Of a DNA stretch of 64,000 bases, positions 49,397 through 60,342 are shown piece by piece. Positions within the stretch are counted from its first letter, which is position 1. Each line of letters starts with the position of its first letter. The stretch spans positions 124,001 through 188,000 of the forward strand of contig NZ_SIZW01000042.1 of NCBI RefSeq assembly GCF_009866805.1, in the 5' to 3' direction. The notes under the pieces were generated by a model. It was not told the DNA's origin. It searched no databases and saw only the letters and a program-made list of their open reading frames with translations. Origin of the DNA: Schauerella aestuarii. GTDB taxonomy: Bacteria > Pseudomonadota > Gammaproteobacteria > Burkholderiales > Burkholderiaceae_B. A program made the translations under genes and the position numbers.

Positions 49397-50020
49397 TTAC
49401 GCTCGATGCCAAAAGGGCGGTAGAAAACATTCGGCCACCATCAGCGGTTGGCCCAGGCGCCAGAATACCGACCGCCGCGCCAGCCACGGTGCGGGTTGGG
49501 CCGCCCAGGGGGTGGCGATGTGCCGGGCCGCGAGCGCGGCGAGGGCCGTGTGAACGGTGCCGTGAAGCGGCGTGAAGCGATCGAGTGCCCGGGTCGTGAA
49601 TGCGGATCGCGTGACGCCGGCATCGTGATAGAGCATGTCGGCCAGGGGCCGCGTGCGCAGGCGGCGCATGCCTTGCCAGGCGCCATGCGATGCCGCGAGG
49701 GGCGTCAGGCTGCGTGCGACCACGGCCGGAATGCCGTCGACCAGCATGATGACTTCGCGTACCCACACCGGCGCGCCGACCGGTAGACCGATCGCGGGCG
49801 CTTCGTCGCGCGTGAGACCGGCAGCGTGCTCACTGAGCACCGAAAGTTCGACCCGCCCGAGCCCGCGCAACCCGACGGTCAACGCGCCAGGGCGGGTCAG
49901 CCATGCCCGCTCGGCGGGCGTGCGGCGCGGGATAACCTTCAGGCGCCACGGGTTGCGCGAGGGCGTTTGCATGATTTCGTCAGCACGGGACACGGAAAGC
50001 GCAGGGTTCAGCCAAGTCAT
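49397..50020 (-). CDS. ubiC: Chorismate-pyruvate lyase
   Basis: Makes 4-hydroxybenzoate from chorismate for ubiquinone. 207 aa from ATG 50020, or 191 aa from an in-frame ATG at 49972. Weak family similarity is recognisable in WVREVIMLVDGIPAVVARS and the C-terminal RRSVFWRLGQPLMVAECFLP, with Arg and Glu in the expected places. Sits apart from ubiA. A palindrome overlaps the likely promoter. Confidence 0.85.
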   Translation of the reverse strand: MTWLNPALSVSRADEIMQTPSRNPWRLKVIPRRTPAERAWLTRPGALTVGLRGLGRVELSVLSEHAAGLTRDEAPAIGLPVGAPVWVREVIMLVDGIPAVVARSLTPLAASHGAWQGMRRLRTRPLADMLYHDAGVTRSAFTTRALDRFTPLHGTVHTALAALAARHIATPWAAQPAPWLARRSVFWRLGQPLMVAECFLPPFWHRA

Positions 50021-50031
50021 GGCTGCGTATT

Positions 50032-50048
50032 ATCCCGAATTCCGGGAT
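50032..50048. promoter_or_regulatory. Palindrome in the ubiC / pseudouridine synthase gap
   Basis: ATCCCG AATTC CGGGAT is a perfect 6-bp inverted repeat overlapping GATAAT (minus strand, 50034-50029), a possible ubiC -10 element. If used, ubiC would be nearly leaderless from 50020 or begin at 49972. Confidence 0.35.
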
Positions 50049-50107
50049 TGCCGGGCATAAACCACGCGGTAAGGCGTTAACATCGCGGTTGTATGTTGGT
50101 GGCGGCA

Positions 50108-50836
50108 ATGGAAAAAGTACGAATATCCAAATTGATGTCCGAGCGCGGGCTGTGTTCGCGTCGCGAAGCGGACGACTACATCGAGCGGGGCTGGGTGCGT
50201 GTCGACGGCGAGGTCGCCGCGCTGGGTGAGCGCGCGTTTCCCAGTCAGGAGATCACCCTCGAGCGGGCGGCGCAGACGCGTCAGACCGCACGCGTGACCA
50301 TTCTCATCCATAAGCCCATGGGCATTGTGTCGGGGCAGGCTGAAAAAGGCTATACGCCCGCGGTGGCGCTGATCGATGCCAAGAGCCGCTCGGCCACCGA
50401 TCGCGCGAAGATGCGTTTCGAGCCGGCGCACCGTCAGGGATTGGCCGTGGCGGGCCGTCTGGATATCGACTCGACCGGGCTGCTGGTGCTCACGCAGGAT
50501 GGGCGTATCGCCAAGCATTTGATCGGTGAAACATCGCCAGTCGAAAAGGAATATCTGGTGCGTGTTTCGGGCCAGCTCAAGGCAGAAGGCCTGGCGCTGC
50601 TCAATCACGGCCTGACGTTGGACGACAAGCCGCTCAAGCCCGCCAAGGTACGTTGGCAGAATTCGGACCAACTGCAGTTCGTGCTGCAGGAAGGCCGCAA
50701 GCGGCAGATTCGCCGCATGTGCGAACTGGTGGGGTTGAAGGTCGTGGGCTTGAAACGGGTGCGTATCGGACGGGTCGGCCTGGGCGACCTTCCCGTTGGG
50801 CAGTGGCGTTATCTACGCGACGATGAGCAGTTCTAG
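50108..50836 (+). CDS. RsuA/RluB/RluF-family pseudouridine synthase
   Basis: 242 aa. An N-terminal S4 RNA-binding domain ([30 protein letters not shown]) precedes the catalytic core with the nucleophile Asp119 in [14 protein letters not shown] and the [23 protein letters not shown] motif. Closest in look to RluF, which modifies U2604 of 23S rRNA, but subgroup assignment is tentative. Start ATG 50108; an in-frame ATG at 50093 is possible. The next gene begins 6 bases later. Confidence 0.88.
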   Translation: MEKVRISKLMSERGLCSRREADDYIERGWVRVDGEVAALGERAFPSQEITLERAAQTRQTARVTILIHKPMGIVSGQAEKGYTPAVALIDAKSRSATDRAKMRFEPAHRQGLAVAGRLDIDSTGLLVLTQDGRIAKHLIGETSPVEKEYLVRVSGQLKAEGLALLNHGLTLDDKPLKPAKVRWQNSDQLQFVLQEGRKRQIRRMCELVGLKVVGLKRVRIGRVGLGDLPVGQWRYLRDDEQF

Positions 50837-50842
50837 TCGGTC

Positions 50843-52975
50843 ATGGCATTGAACCCGCACGCCGCATCGCATGCTGCTCAGGCGGCGGACGGTCTGGATT
50901 TTCTGGGGGGCAGCAGCGCCTGCGCGGCCCTGTTGCGCGAGCGCGATTGGTCCGGCACCGCGCTGGGCATGCCCGAGCAGTGGCCGGTCACGCTCAAGAC
51001 CACGCTGAGGGTGGTTCTGGCGTCGCGCTTTCCGATGATGATTCATTGGGGGCGCGACCTCATCACCTTCTATAACGATGCGTATGCGCCCAGCCTGCGC
51101 GACAAGCATCCGGGCGCGCTGGGTTCGCCGGCGCGCGCCTGGTGGAGCGAACTCTGGGACGAGTTGGGCCCGATGTTCGATCGCGTGCTGGCCGGCGAAA
51201 CGTACTACGCCGAGAACAAGCGCTACGCACCCATGCGCGATGGCGCGCGGCGCGATGCCTATTTCACGCACTGCCACAGTCCGATCTGGGATGAGCGGGG
51301 CGAGGTGGTGGGGATCTTTCTGGTCGTCAATGAAACGACGCTGCAAGTCACCGAGCTGATTGAGCGCGAAGCGTTCGAGGCGACGCTGCGGCAAACCAAT
51401 GACATGCTGGAGCAACGCGCGCTGCAGAGCAGCGAAGAGCGCGATCGGGTGTGGGCTCACTCGCGCGATCTGCTGGTGGTGTCGTCATTCGACGGCGTCT
51501 GGCGCGACGTCAGCCCCTCGTGCGACACCATTCTCGGCCGTCGCCCCGCTGAAATGATCGGCCGCAATTCGGTCGACCTGGTGCATCCCGACGACGTGCC
51601 GCTTACGCTGGGTGCATTGGCCGCGTCGGCCGATCAGGTCGACCTCACCAGCTTCGAAAACCGCCTGCAGCATGCCGACGGGAGTTATCGCTGGATATCG
51701 TGGCACACGCGCGTCGGCCGCGACCGCGTGTACTCGTTCGGCCGCGACATCACGCACGAGAAAGCCCAGGAGAGCGCCCTGGCAATGACGGAAGCGCAAC
51801 TGCGTCAGGCGCAGAAGATGGAAGCCGTGGGCCAACTCACCGGCGGGCTGGCGCACGATTTCAACAACCTGCTGACCGGCGTCACGGGAAGCCTCGAATT
51901 GATGCGGCGCCGGTTGGCCGCCGATACGCTGGATCCGGTCTCGCTGGAACGGTATATCCGGGTGGCACAGGATGCCGCGTCGCGCGCGGCGTCGCTCACC
52001 CACCGTTTGCTGGCGTTTTCGCGCCGCCAGACGTTGGACCCCACCGCGATCGATGCCGCGCAGCTGGTGACGGGCTTGCGGGATCTGATCGATCGCACGG
52101 TAGGGCCTGCCGTTGCGTTGACGGTGACCGCTGCGCCGGGACTTTGGCCCATCCTGGTCGACGCCAGCCAACTCGAAAATGCGCTCCTCAATCTATGCAT
52201 CAACGCGCGCGACGCCATGCCCGATGGCGGTCGGCTGGCCATCGAGACCCAGAACGTCGTGCTGGCGACGGCCGAGGCGCATGCCCTCGATCTGACGCCG
52301 GGCGACTACGTGGTGCTGACCGTCAACGATACGGGCTGTGGCATGCCGCCGGCGGTCGTCGCACGCGCTTTCGATCCGTTCTACACCACGAAACCCCTGG
52401 GCTCCGGTACGGGCCTGGGATTGAGCATGACCTACGGGTTTGCGCGCCAGTCCAATGGCACGGTGCGGATCGAGTCCACGCCCAATGTCGGCACAACCCT
52501 GTGGGTGTATTTGCCCCGGCATGCGCAAGCGGCCGAATTGACGGCGCAAACGCTCGATTGCCCCGTTGCCTTGCCCGACGGGCCGGCGCGTGAAACGGTG
52601 CTGGTCATCGACGACGAGCCCACGGTGCGTCTGCTGGTGCTTGAAGTGCTCGAAAGTCTTGGATACCGCACGCTCGAAGCCGCCGATGGGCCCACGGGCA
52701 TGCGGATCCTGCAATCCAGCGCGCCGATCGATCTGCTGATCACCGATGTCGGCTTGCCCGGCGGCATGAACGGCCGACAGGTTGCCGACGCCGCCCGCGT
52801 CGTGCGCCCGGGGCTGAAAGTGCTCTTCATTACCGGTTACGCGGAAAGCGTGGTGATGAATAACACCGCATTCGACGCCAGCATGCAGGTACTGACCAAA
52901 CCTTTTGGCCTGGAGCCGCTGGTTCAGCGTATCAAAAGCATGCTCTCGGTAAGCGGCGGGACGCCTGCCGCCTGA
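50843..52975 (+). CDS. Soluble hybrid histidine kinase (PAS-PAS-HisKA-HATPase-REC)
   Basis: 710 aa, no transmembrane segment. An N-terminal PAS/GAF-like sensor (about residues 20-170) and a PAS fold (about 200-310, DGVWRDVSPSCDTILGRRPAEM) precede the phospho-acceptor His338 in GGLAHDFNNLLTGV. The ATPase region has NLCINARDAM, DTGCGM and GTGLGLSMTYGF. The receiver domain has its phospho-acceptor Asp635 in LLITDVGLPG. No cognate response regulator gene is adjacent. Senses an intracellular cue; probably an atypical family lacking output domain. Confidence 0.9.
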   Translation: MALNPHAASHAAQAADGLDFLGGSSACAALLRERDWSGTALGMPEQWPVTLKTTLRVVLASRFPMMIHWGRDLITFYNDAYAPSLRDKHPGALGSPARAWWSELWDELGPMFDRVLAGETYYAENKRYAPMRDGARRDAYFTHCHSPIWDERGEVVGIFLVVNETTLQVTELIEREAFEATLRQTNDMLEQRALQSSEERDRVWAHSRDLLVVSSFDGVWRDVSPSCDTILGRRPAEMIGRNSVDLVHPDDVPLTLGALAASADQVDLTSFENRLQHADGSYRWISWHTRVGRDRVYSFGRDITHEKAQESALAMTEAQLRQAQKMEAVGQLTGGLAHDFNNLLTGVTGSLELMRRRLAADTLDPVSLERYIRVAQDAASRAASLTHRLLAFSRRQTLDPTAIDAAQLVTGLRDLIDRTVGPAVALTVTAAPGLWPILVDASQLENALLNLCINARDAMPDGGRLAIETQNVVLATAEAHALDLTPGDYVVLTVNDTGCGMPPAVVARAFDPFYTTKPLGSGTGLGLSMTYGFARQSNGTVRIESTPNVGTTLWVYLPRHAQAAELTAQTLDCPVALPDGPARETVLVIDDEPTVRLLVLEVLESLGYRTLEAADGPTGMRILQSSAPIDLLITDVGLPGGMNGRQVADAARVVRPGLKVLFITGYAESVVMNNTAFDASMQVLTKPFGLEPLVQRIKSMLSVSGGTPAA

Positions 52976-52985
52976 ATGGTCGCAG

Positions 52986-53948
52986 TCAGCCGGGTTGGCG
53001 AACGGCGGCCATCTTTGGGCGTTGCCCGATCAGCGCCGGCCCCGAGCCCAACGACCAATGGCGCGTGAGCCATTCGGCGAGAAAATCGACAAAAATACTG
53101 GTTTTGGCAGGCAGCAGGCGGGTTTCGGTAACGGCATACACCGGAAACGGGCCGCCGTGCCAATCTGGCAGCACGCGCACCAGTCGGCCCGCCCGCACTT
53201 CGGCTTCGCATCCCGCTTCGTCCAATCCCGCAATGCCGACCCCGCGCACTGCCAGTTGGCGCAACATGGCGATGCTGTTGACGGAAAAGCGGCTTTTCGG
53301 TTGCACCATCACCTGATCCTTGCCCGATCGCAGCGGCCAGGCTGTGGCGCGATTGGCCTGCGACGAGCGAAACTCCAGGAATTCGTGTTTGGCGAGTTCG
53401 TCCGGGTGACGAGGGAAGCCGTTCACCGCGATATATTGCGGTGCAGCATAGAGCATTGCCGGAATTGCACCAAGAAGGCGCGCGATCTGAGTAGAATCGG
53501 GAAGCTCGCCGATCTCGATGGATACGTCACACGTGTGAAACACCTGTCCGGCATGTTCGGGGGCGGCAAGATCCAGATGGAAGGTCACCGCAGGGTAGCG
53601 CTTGGAGAACTCCACGAATGCCGCTGCGAGGAAATCCGTCCCGAAATCGGCCGGCATGTTCACGCGTAGCGGACCTGTCGGCGTGCTGACCAGGTGTTGG
53701 AGTTCTTCATGTGCAATCTGTGCCTCGGCGACGATGCGCTCGCATCGTTCGAGATAGCGCTCGCCAGCCTCGGTGAGTGCGACCTTTCGCGTCGTTCGGC
53801 TGAGCAGCCGCACGCCCACCGCCCGTTCCAGTTCCGCCACCTGACGCGACAGCGTCGACTTGGGCATGCCAAGTGCGTCCGCCGCGCGGCTGAAACTTCG
53901 CGCACGGGCGACTTCAACAAATAGTTCCATTCCGTAAAGGCGTTTCAT
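52986..53948 (-). CDS. LysR-family regulator divergent from the RND efflux operon
   Basis: 320 aa; LYGMELFVEVARARSFSRAADALGMPKSTLSRQVAELERAVGVRLL is the helix-turn-helix, followed by an effector domain of the DhcR/CrgA-like branch. Start 53948. A 14-bp perfect palindrome lies 11 bases upstream of it. Most likely regulates the pump operon, which is unusual because RND operons are more often controlled by TetR repressors. Confidence 0.88.
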   Translation of the reverse strand: MKRLYGMELFVEVARARSFSRAADALGMPKSTLSRQVAELERAVGVRLLSRTTRKVALTEAGERYLERCERIVAEAQIAHEELQHLVSTPTGPLRVNMPADFGTDFLAAAFVEFSKRYPAVTFHLDLAAPEHAGQVFHTCDVSIEIGELPDSTQIARLLGAIPAMLYAAPQYIAVNGFPRHPDELAKHEFLEFRSSQANRATAWPLRSGKDQVMVQPKSRFSVNSIAMLRQLAVRGVGIAGLDEAGCEAEVRAGRLVRVLPDWHGGPFPVYAVTETRLLPAKTSIFVDFLAEWLTRHWSLGSGPALIGQRPKMAAVRQPG

Positions 53949-53959
53949 GCCTGGGATTA

Positions 53960-53973
53960 TTCCATATATGGAA
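53960..53973. promoter_or_regulatory. 14-bp perfect palindrome, LysR operator candidate for the efflux operon
   Basis: TTCCATATATGGAA, with T-N11-A spacing, in the 153-base gap between the LysR gene and the pump operon, close to the LysR start. Confidence 0.5.
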
Positions 53974-54101
53974 CTATGTTTTCGAGAATTACCACTTTGT
54001 TTCTGTAACGGGATAGACGAAAATAGGCGTCTTTTTGCAGCGCACCAAGTGTGTGCGACGCGCCGGTCTGGCGCGGGATAGCAGTTTTGGGATCGGATCT
54101 A

Positions 54102-55361
54102 ATGAAAAGCAATAATGTCATTCAGCGGGCGGCGGGTGTCGCCTGCGTGTCGGTGTTGGCTCTCGCATTGGCAGCATGCGGAAAGAAAGATGAAGCGCCG
54201 CCGGCACCGCCGCCCTCCAAGGTGAGCGTGGTCACGCTGAAGACAGAAACCGTCGCGCTGACGACACAACTGCCTGGACGGACGTCCGCATACCGAATTG
54301 CCGAAGTGCGCCCGCAAGTTAATGGCATCGTGCAAAAGCGGCTCTTTACCGAGGGTGGTGAGGTCAAGCAAGGCCAGCAGCTCTATCAGATCGATCCGGC
54401 AATCTATCAGGCTGAAGTCGACAATGCGCGGGCTTCCCTGGCGCGCGCGCAAGCGACGCAGAAGACCGCAGCACGTCTGGTCGAGCGCTATGCGCCGCTG
54501 GCCAAGACGCGCGCGGTTGCGCAACAAACGTATGATGAATCGGTCGCGTCGCGCGATCAGGCGGCCGCCGATGTGCAATCGGCCAAGGCTGCCCTGGATA
54601 CCGCACGCATCAATCTGGTTTACACCAAGGTGCTGGCGCCGATCTCGGGCCTGATCGGCCGCTCGAACTTCACCGAAGGCGCGCTGGTGGCCGCACAGCA
54701 GGCCAACGCGATGGCGACGATTCAGCAGATCGATCCGATCTACGTTGACGTCACGCAGTCCAGCATCGAGCTCTTGCGCCTGCAGCAAGACCTGGCAGCC
54801 GGTCGTCTGCAACGCGCCGAGGGCGCTCAAGCGGCCCGCGTGACGCTGATGCTCGAAGATGGCACGCCTTACGACCAGCCCGGCAAGTTGATGTTCTCCG
54901 AAGTGACGGTGGATCCGACGACCAGCTCGGTCCTGATCCGTGCCGAGTTCCCCAATCCCAAGCGCCGTTTGCTGCCGGGCATGTTTGTGCGCGCGCAGCT
55001 GCCCGGTGGCGTGGACGATAACGCGCTGCTCGTGCCGCAACGTGGCGTGACGCGCAATCAACGGGGCGAACCCACAGCCCTGGTCGTGAATGCCGAGAAC
55101 AAGGCCGAACTGCGCAATCTGAAGACCGATCGTGCCATCGGCGACAAATGGCTTGTGACGGATGGCTTGAAGGTGGGTGACCGCGTGATCGTCGAAGGAC
55201 TGCAGACCGTGCGTCCTGGTGCTCAGGTCCAGATCGTCGACGCCGCCACCAAGCCGGGCCAGCAGCCCGCAGCCGGTGCCGCAGGCGCCGCACCTTCGGG
55301 CGGAGCGCCCGCAGGGAATGGTCAGGGTGCGGGCGGCAACGCCGACGCCAAAGCGAACTAA
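54102..55361 (+). CDS. RND efflux periplasmic adaptor lipoprotein (AcrA/MexA family)
   Basis: 419 aa. Signal peptide with lipobox ALAACG (Cys26). The adaptor architecture is complete: beta-barrel (VVTLKTETVALTTQLPGRTSAYRIAEVRPQVNGIVQKRLFTEG), lipoyl and alpha-hairpin region (ARASLARAQATQKTA ...), and the C-terminal membrane-proximal domain. The tail is Ala/Gly/Pro-rich. Links the inner-membrane pump to the outer-membrane channel. First gene of the operon; ATG 54102 with no strong RBS. Confidence 0.92.
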   Translation: MKSNNVIQRAAGVACVSVLALALAACGKKDEAPPAPPPSKVSVVTLKTETVALTTQLPGRTSAYRIAEVRPQVNGIVQKRLFTEGGEVKQGQQLYQIDPAIYQAEVDNARASLARAQATQKTAARLVERYAPLAKTRAVAQQTYDESVASRDQAAADVQSAKAALDTARINLVYTKVLAPISGLIGRSNFTEGALVAAQQANAMATIQQIDPIYVDVTQSSIELLRLQQDLAAGRLQRAEGAQAARVTLMLEDGTPYDQPGKLMFSEVTVDPTTSSVLIRAEFPNPKRRLLPGMFVRAQLPGGVDDNALLVPQRGVTRNQRGEPTALVVNAENKAELRNLKTDRAIGDKWLVTDGLKVGDRVIVEGLQTVRPGAQVQIVDAATKPGQQPAAGAAGAAPSGGAPAGNGQGAGGNADAKAN

Positions 55362-55373
55362 GGAGTTTCTCGC

Positions 55374-58300
55374 ATGGCAAAGTTTTTTATCGACAGGCCG
55401 ATTTTCGCCTGGGTGATCGCGATCGTGCTGATGTTGGCCGGTGCGCTATCGATCAGGTCGCTGCCGGTGTCGCAGTACCCGGCCATCGCGCCACCCGCCA
55501 TTTCGATTCAGGTGACCTATCCCGGTGCATCGGCCAAGACGGTGCAGGACACCGTCGTGCAGGTCATCGAGCAACAGATGAACGGCCTGGATGGTTTGCG
55601 TTACTTCACATCTGAAAGTAACGCCGACGGCAGCATGACTATCGAACTCACGTTCGAGCAGGGCATCAATCCGGATATTGCGCAGGTTCAGGTTCAGAAC
55701 AAGCTGTCCACCGCCGAGGCTTTGCTGCCGCAGGAAGTGCAGCAGCAAGGTATCCGGGTGACGAAGGCGACCGCCAACTTCCTGATCGTGTTGGGCTTCG
55801 TGTCGACCGACGGCAGCATGGCGCGTGAAGACATCAGCGATTATGTGGCGGCATTCGTCCAGGATCCGATCAGCCGTACCAAGGGCGTGGGCGACTTCCA
55901 GTTGTTCGGGTCGTCCTATGCCATGCGCATCTGGCTGGATCCCGAGAAGCTGGTCAATTTCAAGCTCGTGCCCAGCGATGTGACGGCGGCCATCAGTGCG
56001 CAGAACGTACAGATTTCAGCCGGTCAGTTGGGCGGTTTGCCCGCGGTCAAGGGGCAGGAATTGACGGCGACCGTGATTGGTCCCACCCGTCTGCAAACGC
56101 CCGAGGAGTTTCGCAAGATCCTGGTCAAGGTCAATCCCGACGGCTCGCAAGTGCGCGTCGGCGACGTGGCACGGGTATCGCTGGGTAGCCAGAACTATTC
56201 GATCGATTCGTTCTACAACGGCGCGCCGGCATCCGCACTGGCCATCAAGCTGGCAACCGGTGCCAACGCGTTGGACACGGCCGAGGCCGTACGCGCCACA
56301 GTCGATGGGCTGAAGCCGTATTTCCCGCCCGGCCTGGACGTGGTGTATCCGTTCGACACGACGCCGTTCGTGAAGCTGTCGATCGAGGGCGTGATTCACA
56401 CCCTGATCGAAGCCATCGTGCTGGTGTTCCTGGTGATGTATCTGTTCCTGCAGAATATCCGGGCCACGCTGATCCCGACCATGGCGGTGCCGGTGGTGCT
56501 GCTGGGGGTATTCGGCGTGCTGGCGGCTTTCGGCTACTCGATCAACACGCTCACCATGTTCGGGTTGGTGCTCGCCATCGGGCTATTGGTCGACGATGCC
56601 ATCGTGGTGGTGGAGAACGTCGAGCGGCTGATGGAGGAGGAGGGGCTCACCCCCAAGCAGGCGACCAAGAAGTCCATGACGCAGATTACCGGCGCGCTGA
56701 TCGGTATCGGCATGGTGCTGTCGGCGGTGTTCCTGCCGATGGCGTTCTTCGGTGGCTCCACCGGTGTGATCTATCGTCAGTTCTCGATCACGATCGTGGC
56801 GTCGATGGTGCTGTCGGTCGGCGTGGCCATTATCTTTACGCCCGCGTTGTGCGCCACCATTCTCAAGCCCATCAAGAAAGGGCATAGCGAGAGCAAAAAG
56901 GGCTTTTTCGGCTGGTTCAACCGCAAGTTCGACAAGGCGAGCCACGGATACGCGAACAACGTCTCGCGCGGCCTGGGCCGTCCGAAGCGTCTGATGCTGA
57001 TCTATCTGGTGTTGCTGGTGGCAATGGCCTGGGTGTTCCTGCGTTTGCCCACGGGCTTTCTGCCGGACGAAGATCAGGGGATTCTGTTCGTTCAGGTGCA
57101 AACGCCGTCGGGTTCGACCGCCGAGCGCACCAAGGAATCGATCGACAAGGCCACTGCCTATTTGTTGAATGAGCAGAAGGACGCCGTGGACTCGGTGCTC
57201 GCGATCAACGGCTTCAGCTTTGGCGGCCGGGGTCAGAACTCCGCCATCATGTTCGTCAAGCTCAAGGATTGGTCGGTGCGCAAGGATGCCGCACTGCAGG
57301 CAGGCGCCGTGGCCGGTGCTGCGTCGGGCTACTTCGCGCAAAATATCCGCGATGCACAGATCTTTGCGTTCGCACCGCCCGCCGTGCTTGAGCTCGGTAA
57401 TGCCAACGGTTTCGACCTGCAGCTGATCGATCGTGCCAACGTGGGGCCGGAGGCCTTGCTGGCGGCGCGCAACCAATTGCTTGGCATGGCCGCGCAGAGC
57501 AAGACGTTGGTGCGTGTGCGCCCCAATGGCGTGGAAGATTCGGCGCAGTACGAAATTGCGATCGATCGTGAGAAAGCGTCTGTACTGGGTGTATCGATCT
57601 CCGAAATCAACACCACGTTGTCCACCGCCTGGGGGTCGTCGTACGTCAACGACTTCATCGACCGCGGTCGTGTGAAGCGCGTGTATATCCAGGGCGAAGC
57701 CGATGCCCGGATGAATCCGGAAGATATCGATCGCTGGTACGTGCGCAATAGCGCGGGCGAGATGGTGCCGTTCTCGGCATTCGCCACCGGCAAATGGACG
57801 TTCGGGCCGCAAAAGCTCGACCGCTACAACGGTTCTGCCTCGTACAACATTCAGGGTGAAGCCGCACCGGGGTCGAGTTCGGGCGCAGCCATGGCCGAGA
57901 TGGAGCAGTTGATGGCCAAGCTGCCTGCCGGCGTCGGCTACGAGTGGACGGGTCTGTCGTACGAAGAACGTTTGTCCGGCTCGCAGGCGCCGATGCTGTA
58001 TGCGATTTCGCTGATCGTGGTGTTCCTGTGCTTGGCGGCACTTTATGAAAGCTGGTCGATTCCGACTGCGGTCATGATGGTGGTGCCGCTGGGGATCATC
58101 GGCGCGGTGGTCGCGACGCTGTTGCGCGGCATGTCCAACGACGTTTATTTCCAAGTGGGGTTGCTGACAACCATCGGCCTTGCCGCAAAGAACGCGATTT
58201 TGATCGTGGAATTTGCGAAAGAGCATTGGGAGCAGGGCGCGAGCCTGAAAGAGGCAGCGGTGCACGCGGCACGCCAACGTCTGCGTCCGATTCTGATGAC

Positions 58301-58595
58301 CTCGTTGGCCTTTACGCTGGGCGTGGTGCCTCTGGCCATTTCGACCGGCGCGGGTTCGGGCAGCCAGAACGCCATCGGTACCGGCGTCATCGGCGGTATG
58401 CTGTCCGCCACCTTCCTGGCCATCTTCTTCGTCCCGGCGTTCTTCGTGATCATGCTGTCGCTTTTCAAGGTGAAGCGTTTGAGCGAGAACCAGGACAAGC
58501 ATTTGAAGCAAGATGACGACGAGGATAACGAAGACGCGCCTGCCGAACATGGCAAGGGCGATCGCCCGAACGGCGAGCAGGAACCAAAGCAATGA
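55374..58595 (+). CDS. RND multidrug efflux pump, HAE1 family (AcrB/MexB type)
   Basis: 1073 aa inner-membrane trimer subunit; ATG 55374 follows AAGGAG. Begins [41 protein letters not shown], an AcrB hallmark. The proton-relay pair Asp407-Asp408 in [14 protein letters not shown] matches AcrB numbering exactly. Twelve transmembrane helices and two large periplasmic loops are expected from the length. Twelve bases after the adaptor gene; ends in the next start by ATGA. Expected to expel hydrophobic drugs, dyes or detergents; specificity not readable. Confidence 0.94.
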   Translation: MAKFFIDRPIFAWVIAIVLMLAGALSIRSLPVSQYPAIAPPAISIQVTYPGASAKTVQDTVVQVIEQQMNGLDGLRYFTSESNADGSMTIELTFEQGINPDIAQVQVQNKLSTAEALLPQEVQQQGIRVTKATANFLIVLGFVSTDGSMAREDISDYVAAFVQDPISRTKGVGDFQLFGSSYAMRIWLDPEKLVNFKLVPSDVTAAISAQNVQISAGQLGGLPAVKGQELTATVIGPTRLQTPEEFRKILVKVNPDGSQVRVGDVARVSLGSQNYSIDSFYNGAPASALAIKLATGANALDTAEAVRATVDGLKPYFPPGLDVVYPFDTTPFVKLSIEGVIHTLIEAIVLVFLVMYLFLQNIRATLIPTMAVPVVLLGVFGVLAAFGYSINTLTMFGLVLAIGLLVDDAIVVVENVERLMEEEGLTPKQATKKSMTQITGALIGIGMVLSAVFLPMAFFGGSTGVIYRQFSITIVASMVLSVGVAIIFTPALCATILKPIKKGHSESKKGFFGWFNRKFDKASHGYANNVSRGLGRPKRLMLIYLVLLVAMAWVFLRLPTGFLPDEDQGILFVQVQTPSGSTAERTKESIDKATAYLLNEQKDAVDSVLAINGFSFGGRGQNSAIMFVKLKDWSVRKDAALQAGAVAGAASGYFAQNIRDAQIFAFAPPAVLELGNANGFDLQLIDRANVGPEALLAARNQLLGMAAQSKTLVRVRPNGVEDSAQYEIAIDREKASVLGVSISEINTTLSTAWGSSYVNDFIDRGRVKRVYIQGEADARMNPEDIDRWYVRNSAGEMVPFSAFATGKWTFGPQKLDRYNGSASYNIQGEAAPGSSSGAAMAEMEQLMAKLPAGVGYEWTGLSYEERLSGSQAPMLYAISLIVVFLCLAALYESWSIPTAVMMVVPLGIIGAVVATLLRGMSNDVYFQVGLLTTIGLAAKNAILIVEFAKEHWEQGASLKEAAVHAARQRLRPILMTSLAFTLGVVPLAISTGAGSGSQNAIGTGVIGGMLSATFLAIFFVPAFFVIMLSLFKVKRLSENQDKHLKQDDDEDNEDAPAEHGKGDRPNGEQEPKQ

Positions 58596-60226
58596 GAATG
58601 TCATCGATGAGATCACTGTGGACCGCCTCGCTGGCGGTAACCCTGGCCGGGTGCTCCCTGGCACCCACCTATGAGCGTCCGGCGGCGCCGGTGTCGGGCA
58701 CGTACCCCACCGGCCCGGCGTACGGCGCGCCCGACCAGAGCGCGGCCCGTGCCGATGGCGTGGCAACCGCCGATATCGGCTGGCGCGAGTTCTTCACCGA
58801 CCCGCTGCTGCAGCAATTGATCGAGATGTCCCTGGCCAACAACCGCGATCTGCGCATTGCCGCGCTCAACGTCGAGTCGGCCCAGGCGCAGTACCGGATC
58901 GAGCGCGCCAATCTCTTCCCCAGCGTCGGGGTGGGCGGACAGGCCAATATCCAGCGCACGCCCGGCGATCTGTCGATTTCCGGCAATTCGAGCACGAGCC
59001 GCACTTACAGCGTGGGCGCGTCGTTTTCGGATTGGGAGCTGGATCTGTTTGGCCGGATTCGCAGCCTGAGCGATGCGGCGTTGCAAGAATATTTCGGTCT
59101 GGAAGATACGCGTGAAGCGACGCAGCTGTCGCTGATCGCCGAAGTCGCCAACGCGTACATGACGTTTCGCGCCGACCAGGAATTGCTCGCCCTGACCGAA
59201 GAAACGCTGGCCACGCAAAAGCAATCCTACGATCTGACCCTCCAGGGGTATGACGGCGGCGTGAACACCGCCCTGGACCTGAGCCAAGCCGAAGTGTCGG
59301 TACGCACGGCCGAGCGCAATTACGCGCTGTACACCCGTCAGGTCGCCAACGATCGAAATGCACTGGTGCTGTTGCTGGGCCAGCCGCTGGACGACAACAT
59401 GGAGCGTGCGCTCGAACAGGCCAATCGCCTGGACGACAACGCCTTGCCGACGGCCTTGCCCGCCGGCTTGCCCTCGGATCTGCTTACCCGTCGTCCGGAC
59501 GTGCGTGCGGCGGAGCATCAGTTGATGAGCGCCAACGCCAACATCGGCGCGGCACGCGCGGCGTTCTTCCCACGTATCGGGTTGACCGCGAGCGGCGGCA
59601 CGTCCAGCTCCAGTCTGGATGGGTTGTTCAAGGCCGGCTCGGGCACCTGGGCGTTCAGTCCATTGATCTCGGTGCCGATCTTTGCGGGCGGGCAGTTGCG
59701 CGCCAGCCTCGATGTGGCCGAGATTCAGAAAGACGCGCGCATCGCCCAGTACGAACGCACGATTCAAACGGGCTTTCGAGAAGTGGCGGACGCCTTGGCG
59801 GGCCGCGGCACGCTCGATCAGCAGATTCGCTCGCAAGAGCAGCTGGTGGCCGCGACGCAGCGTGCCTATGATGTATCAGACCAATTGTTCCGCGGCGGCA
59901 TCAGCAATTACCTGACGCTGCTGGATTCGCAGCGCTCGCTGTATGACGCGCAGCAAACGCTCGTCACCACGCGACTGTCGCGGATCAGCAATCTGATCAC
60001 GTTGTACAAGGTGTTGGGCGGTGGTTGGACGGAACGCACGCCGGCATCGGCGGCTGCACCCGGAACGGCCGCGGCTGGCACCGCCGCAAATGGCACGGTT
60101 ACGGACGCGCCGGCAACCTCGTCGTCGACGCCGGCACAGCGTCCTGCTGGGTCGACATCGTCGTCTTACATGCGCCCGCAGCCCGGCTCGGTCACGCGCG
60201 TGCAGCAGCCGACGTCGGGCCGTTGA
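58592..60226 (+). CDS. Outer-membrane efflux channel (OprM/TolC-family lipoprotein)
   Basis: 544 aa. Signal peptide with lipobox VTLAGC (Cys21). Two TolC-type repeats: [43 protein letters not shown] and [37 protein letters not shown]. Completes the tripartite pump. The last ~55 residues form a Thr/Ala/Ser/Pro-rich low-complexity tail that OprM lacks. Overlaps the pump gene by 4 bases. A strong terminator follows. Confidence 0.92.
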   Translation: MRMSSMRSLWTASLAVTLAGCSLAPTYERPAAPVSGTYPTGPAYGAPDQSAARADGVATADIGWREFFTDPLLQQLIEMSLANNRDLRIAALNVESAQAQYRIERANLFPSVGVGGQANIQRTPGDLSISGNSSTSRTYSVGASFSDWELDLFGRIRSLSDAALQEYFGLEDTREATQLSLIAEVANAYMTFRADQELLALTEETLATQKQSYDLTLQGYDGGVNTALDLSQAEVSVRTAERNYALYTRQVANDRNALVLLLGQPLDDNMERALEQANRLDDNALPTALPAGLPSDLLTRRPDVRAAEHQLMSANANIGAARAAFFPRIGLTASGGTSSSSLDGLFKAGSGTWAFSPLISVPIFAGGQLRASLDVAEIQKDARIAQYERTIQTGFREVADALAGRGTLDQQIRSQEQLVAATQRAYDVSDQLFRGGISNYLTLLDSQRSLYDAQQTLVTTRLSRISNLITLYKVLGGGWTERTPASAAAPGTAAAGTAANGTVTDAPATSSSTPAQRPAGSTSSSYMRPQPGSVTRVQQPTSGR

Positions 60227-60263
60227 TGGCTTGATGACTGCGCGATCTGAACGGTCGCCTAAC

Positions 60264-60304
60264 AAAATGCCGCGTGAAGCCTTATCGGCCACGCGGCATT
60301 TTTT
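60264..60304 (+). terminator. Strong Rho-independent terminator of the efflux operon
   Basis: AAAATGCCGCGTG (60264-60276) pairs perfectly over 13 bp with CACGCGGCATTTT (60290-60302), ending in six Ts. The 13-base loop contains GCC / GGC. It could also terminate convergent rlmJ on the other strand. Confidence 0.85.
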
Positions 60305-60342
60305 CTGTCGCTTTCCTTGTCGCTTTAGTCGCGTATCGGCGG

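Noticed and set aside
56583-58766. A 727-codon open frame antisense to the RND pump
   Set aside because: His/Arg/Gln-rich translation with no domains; the plus-strand AcrB homologue is certain.
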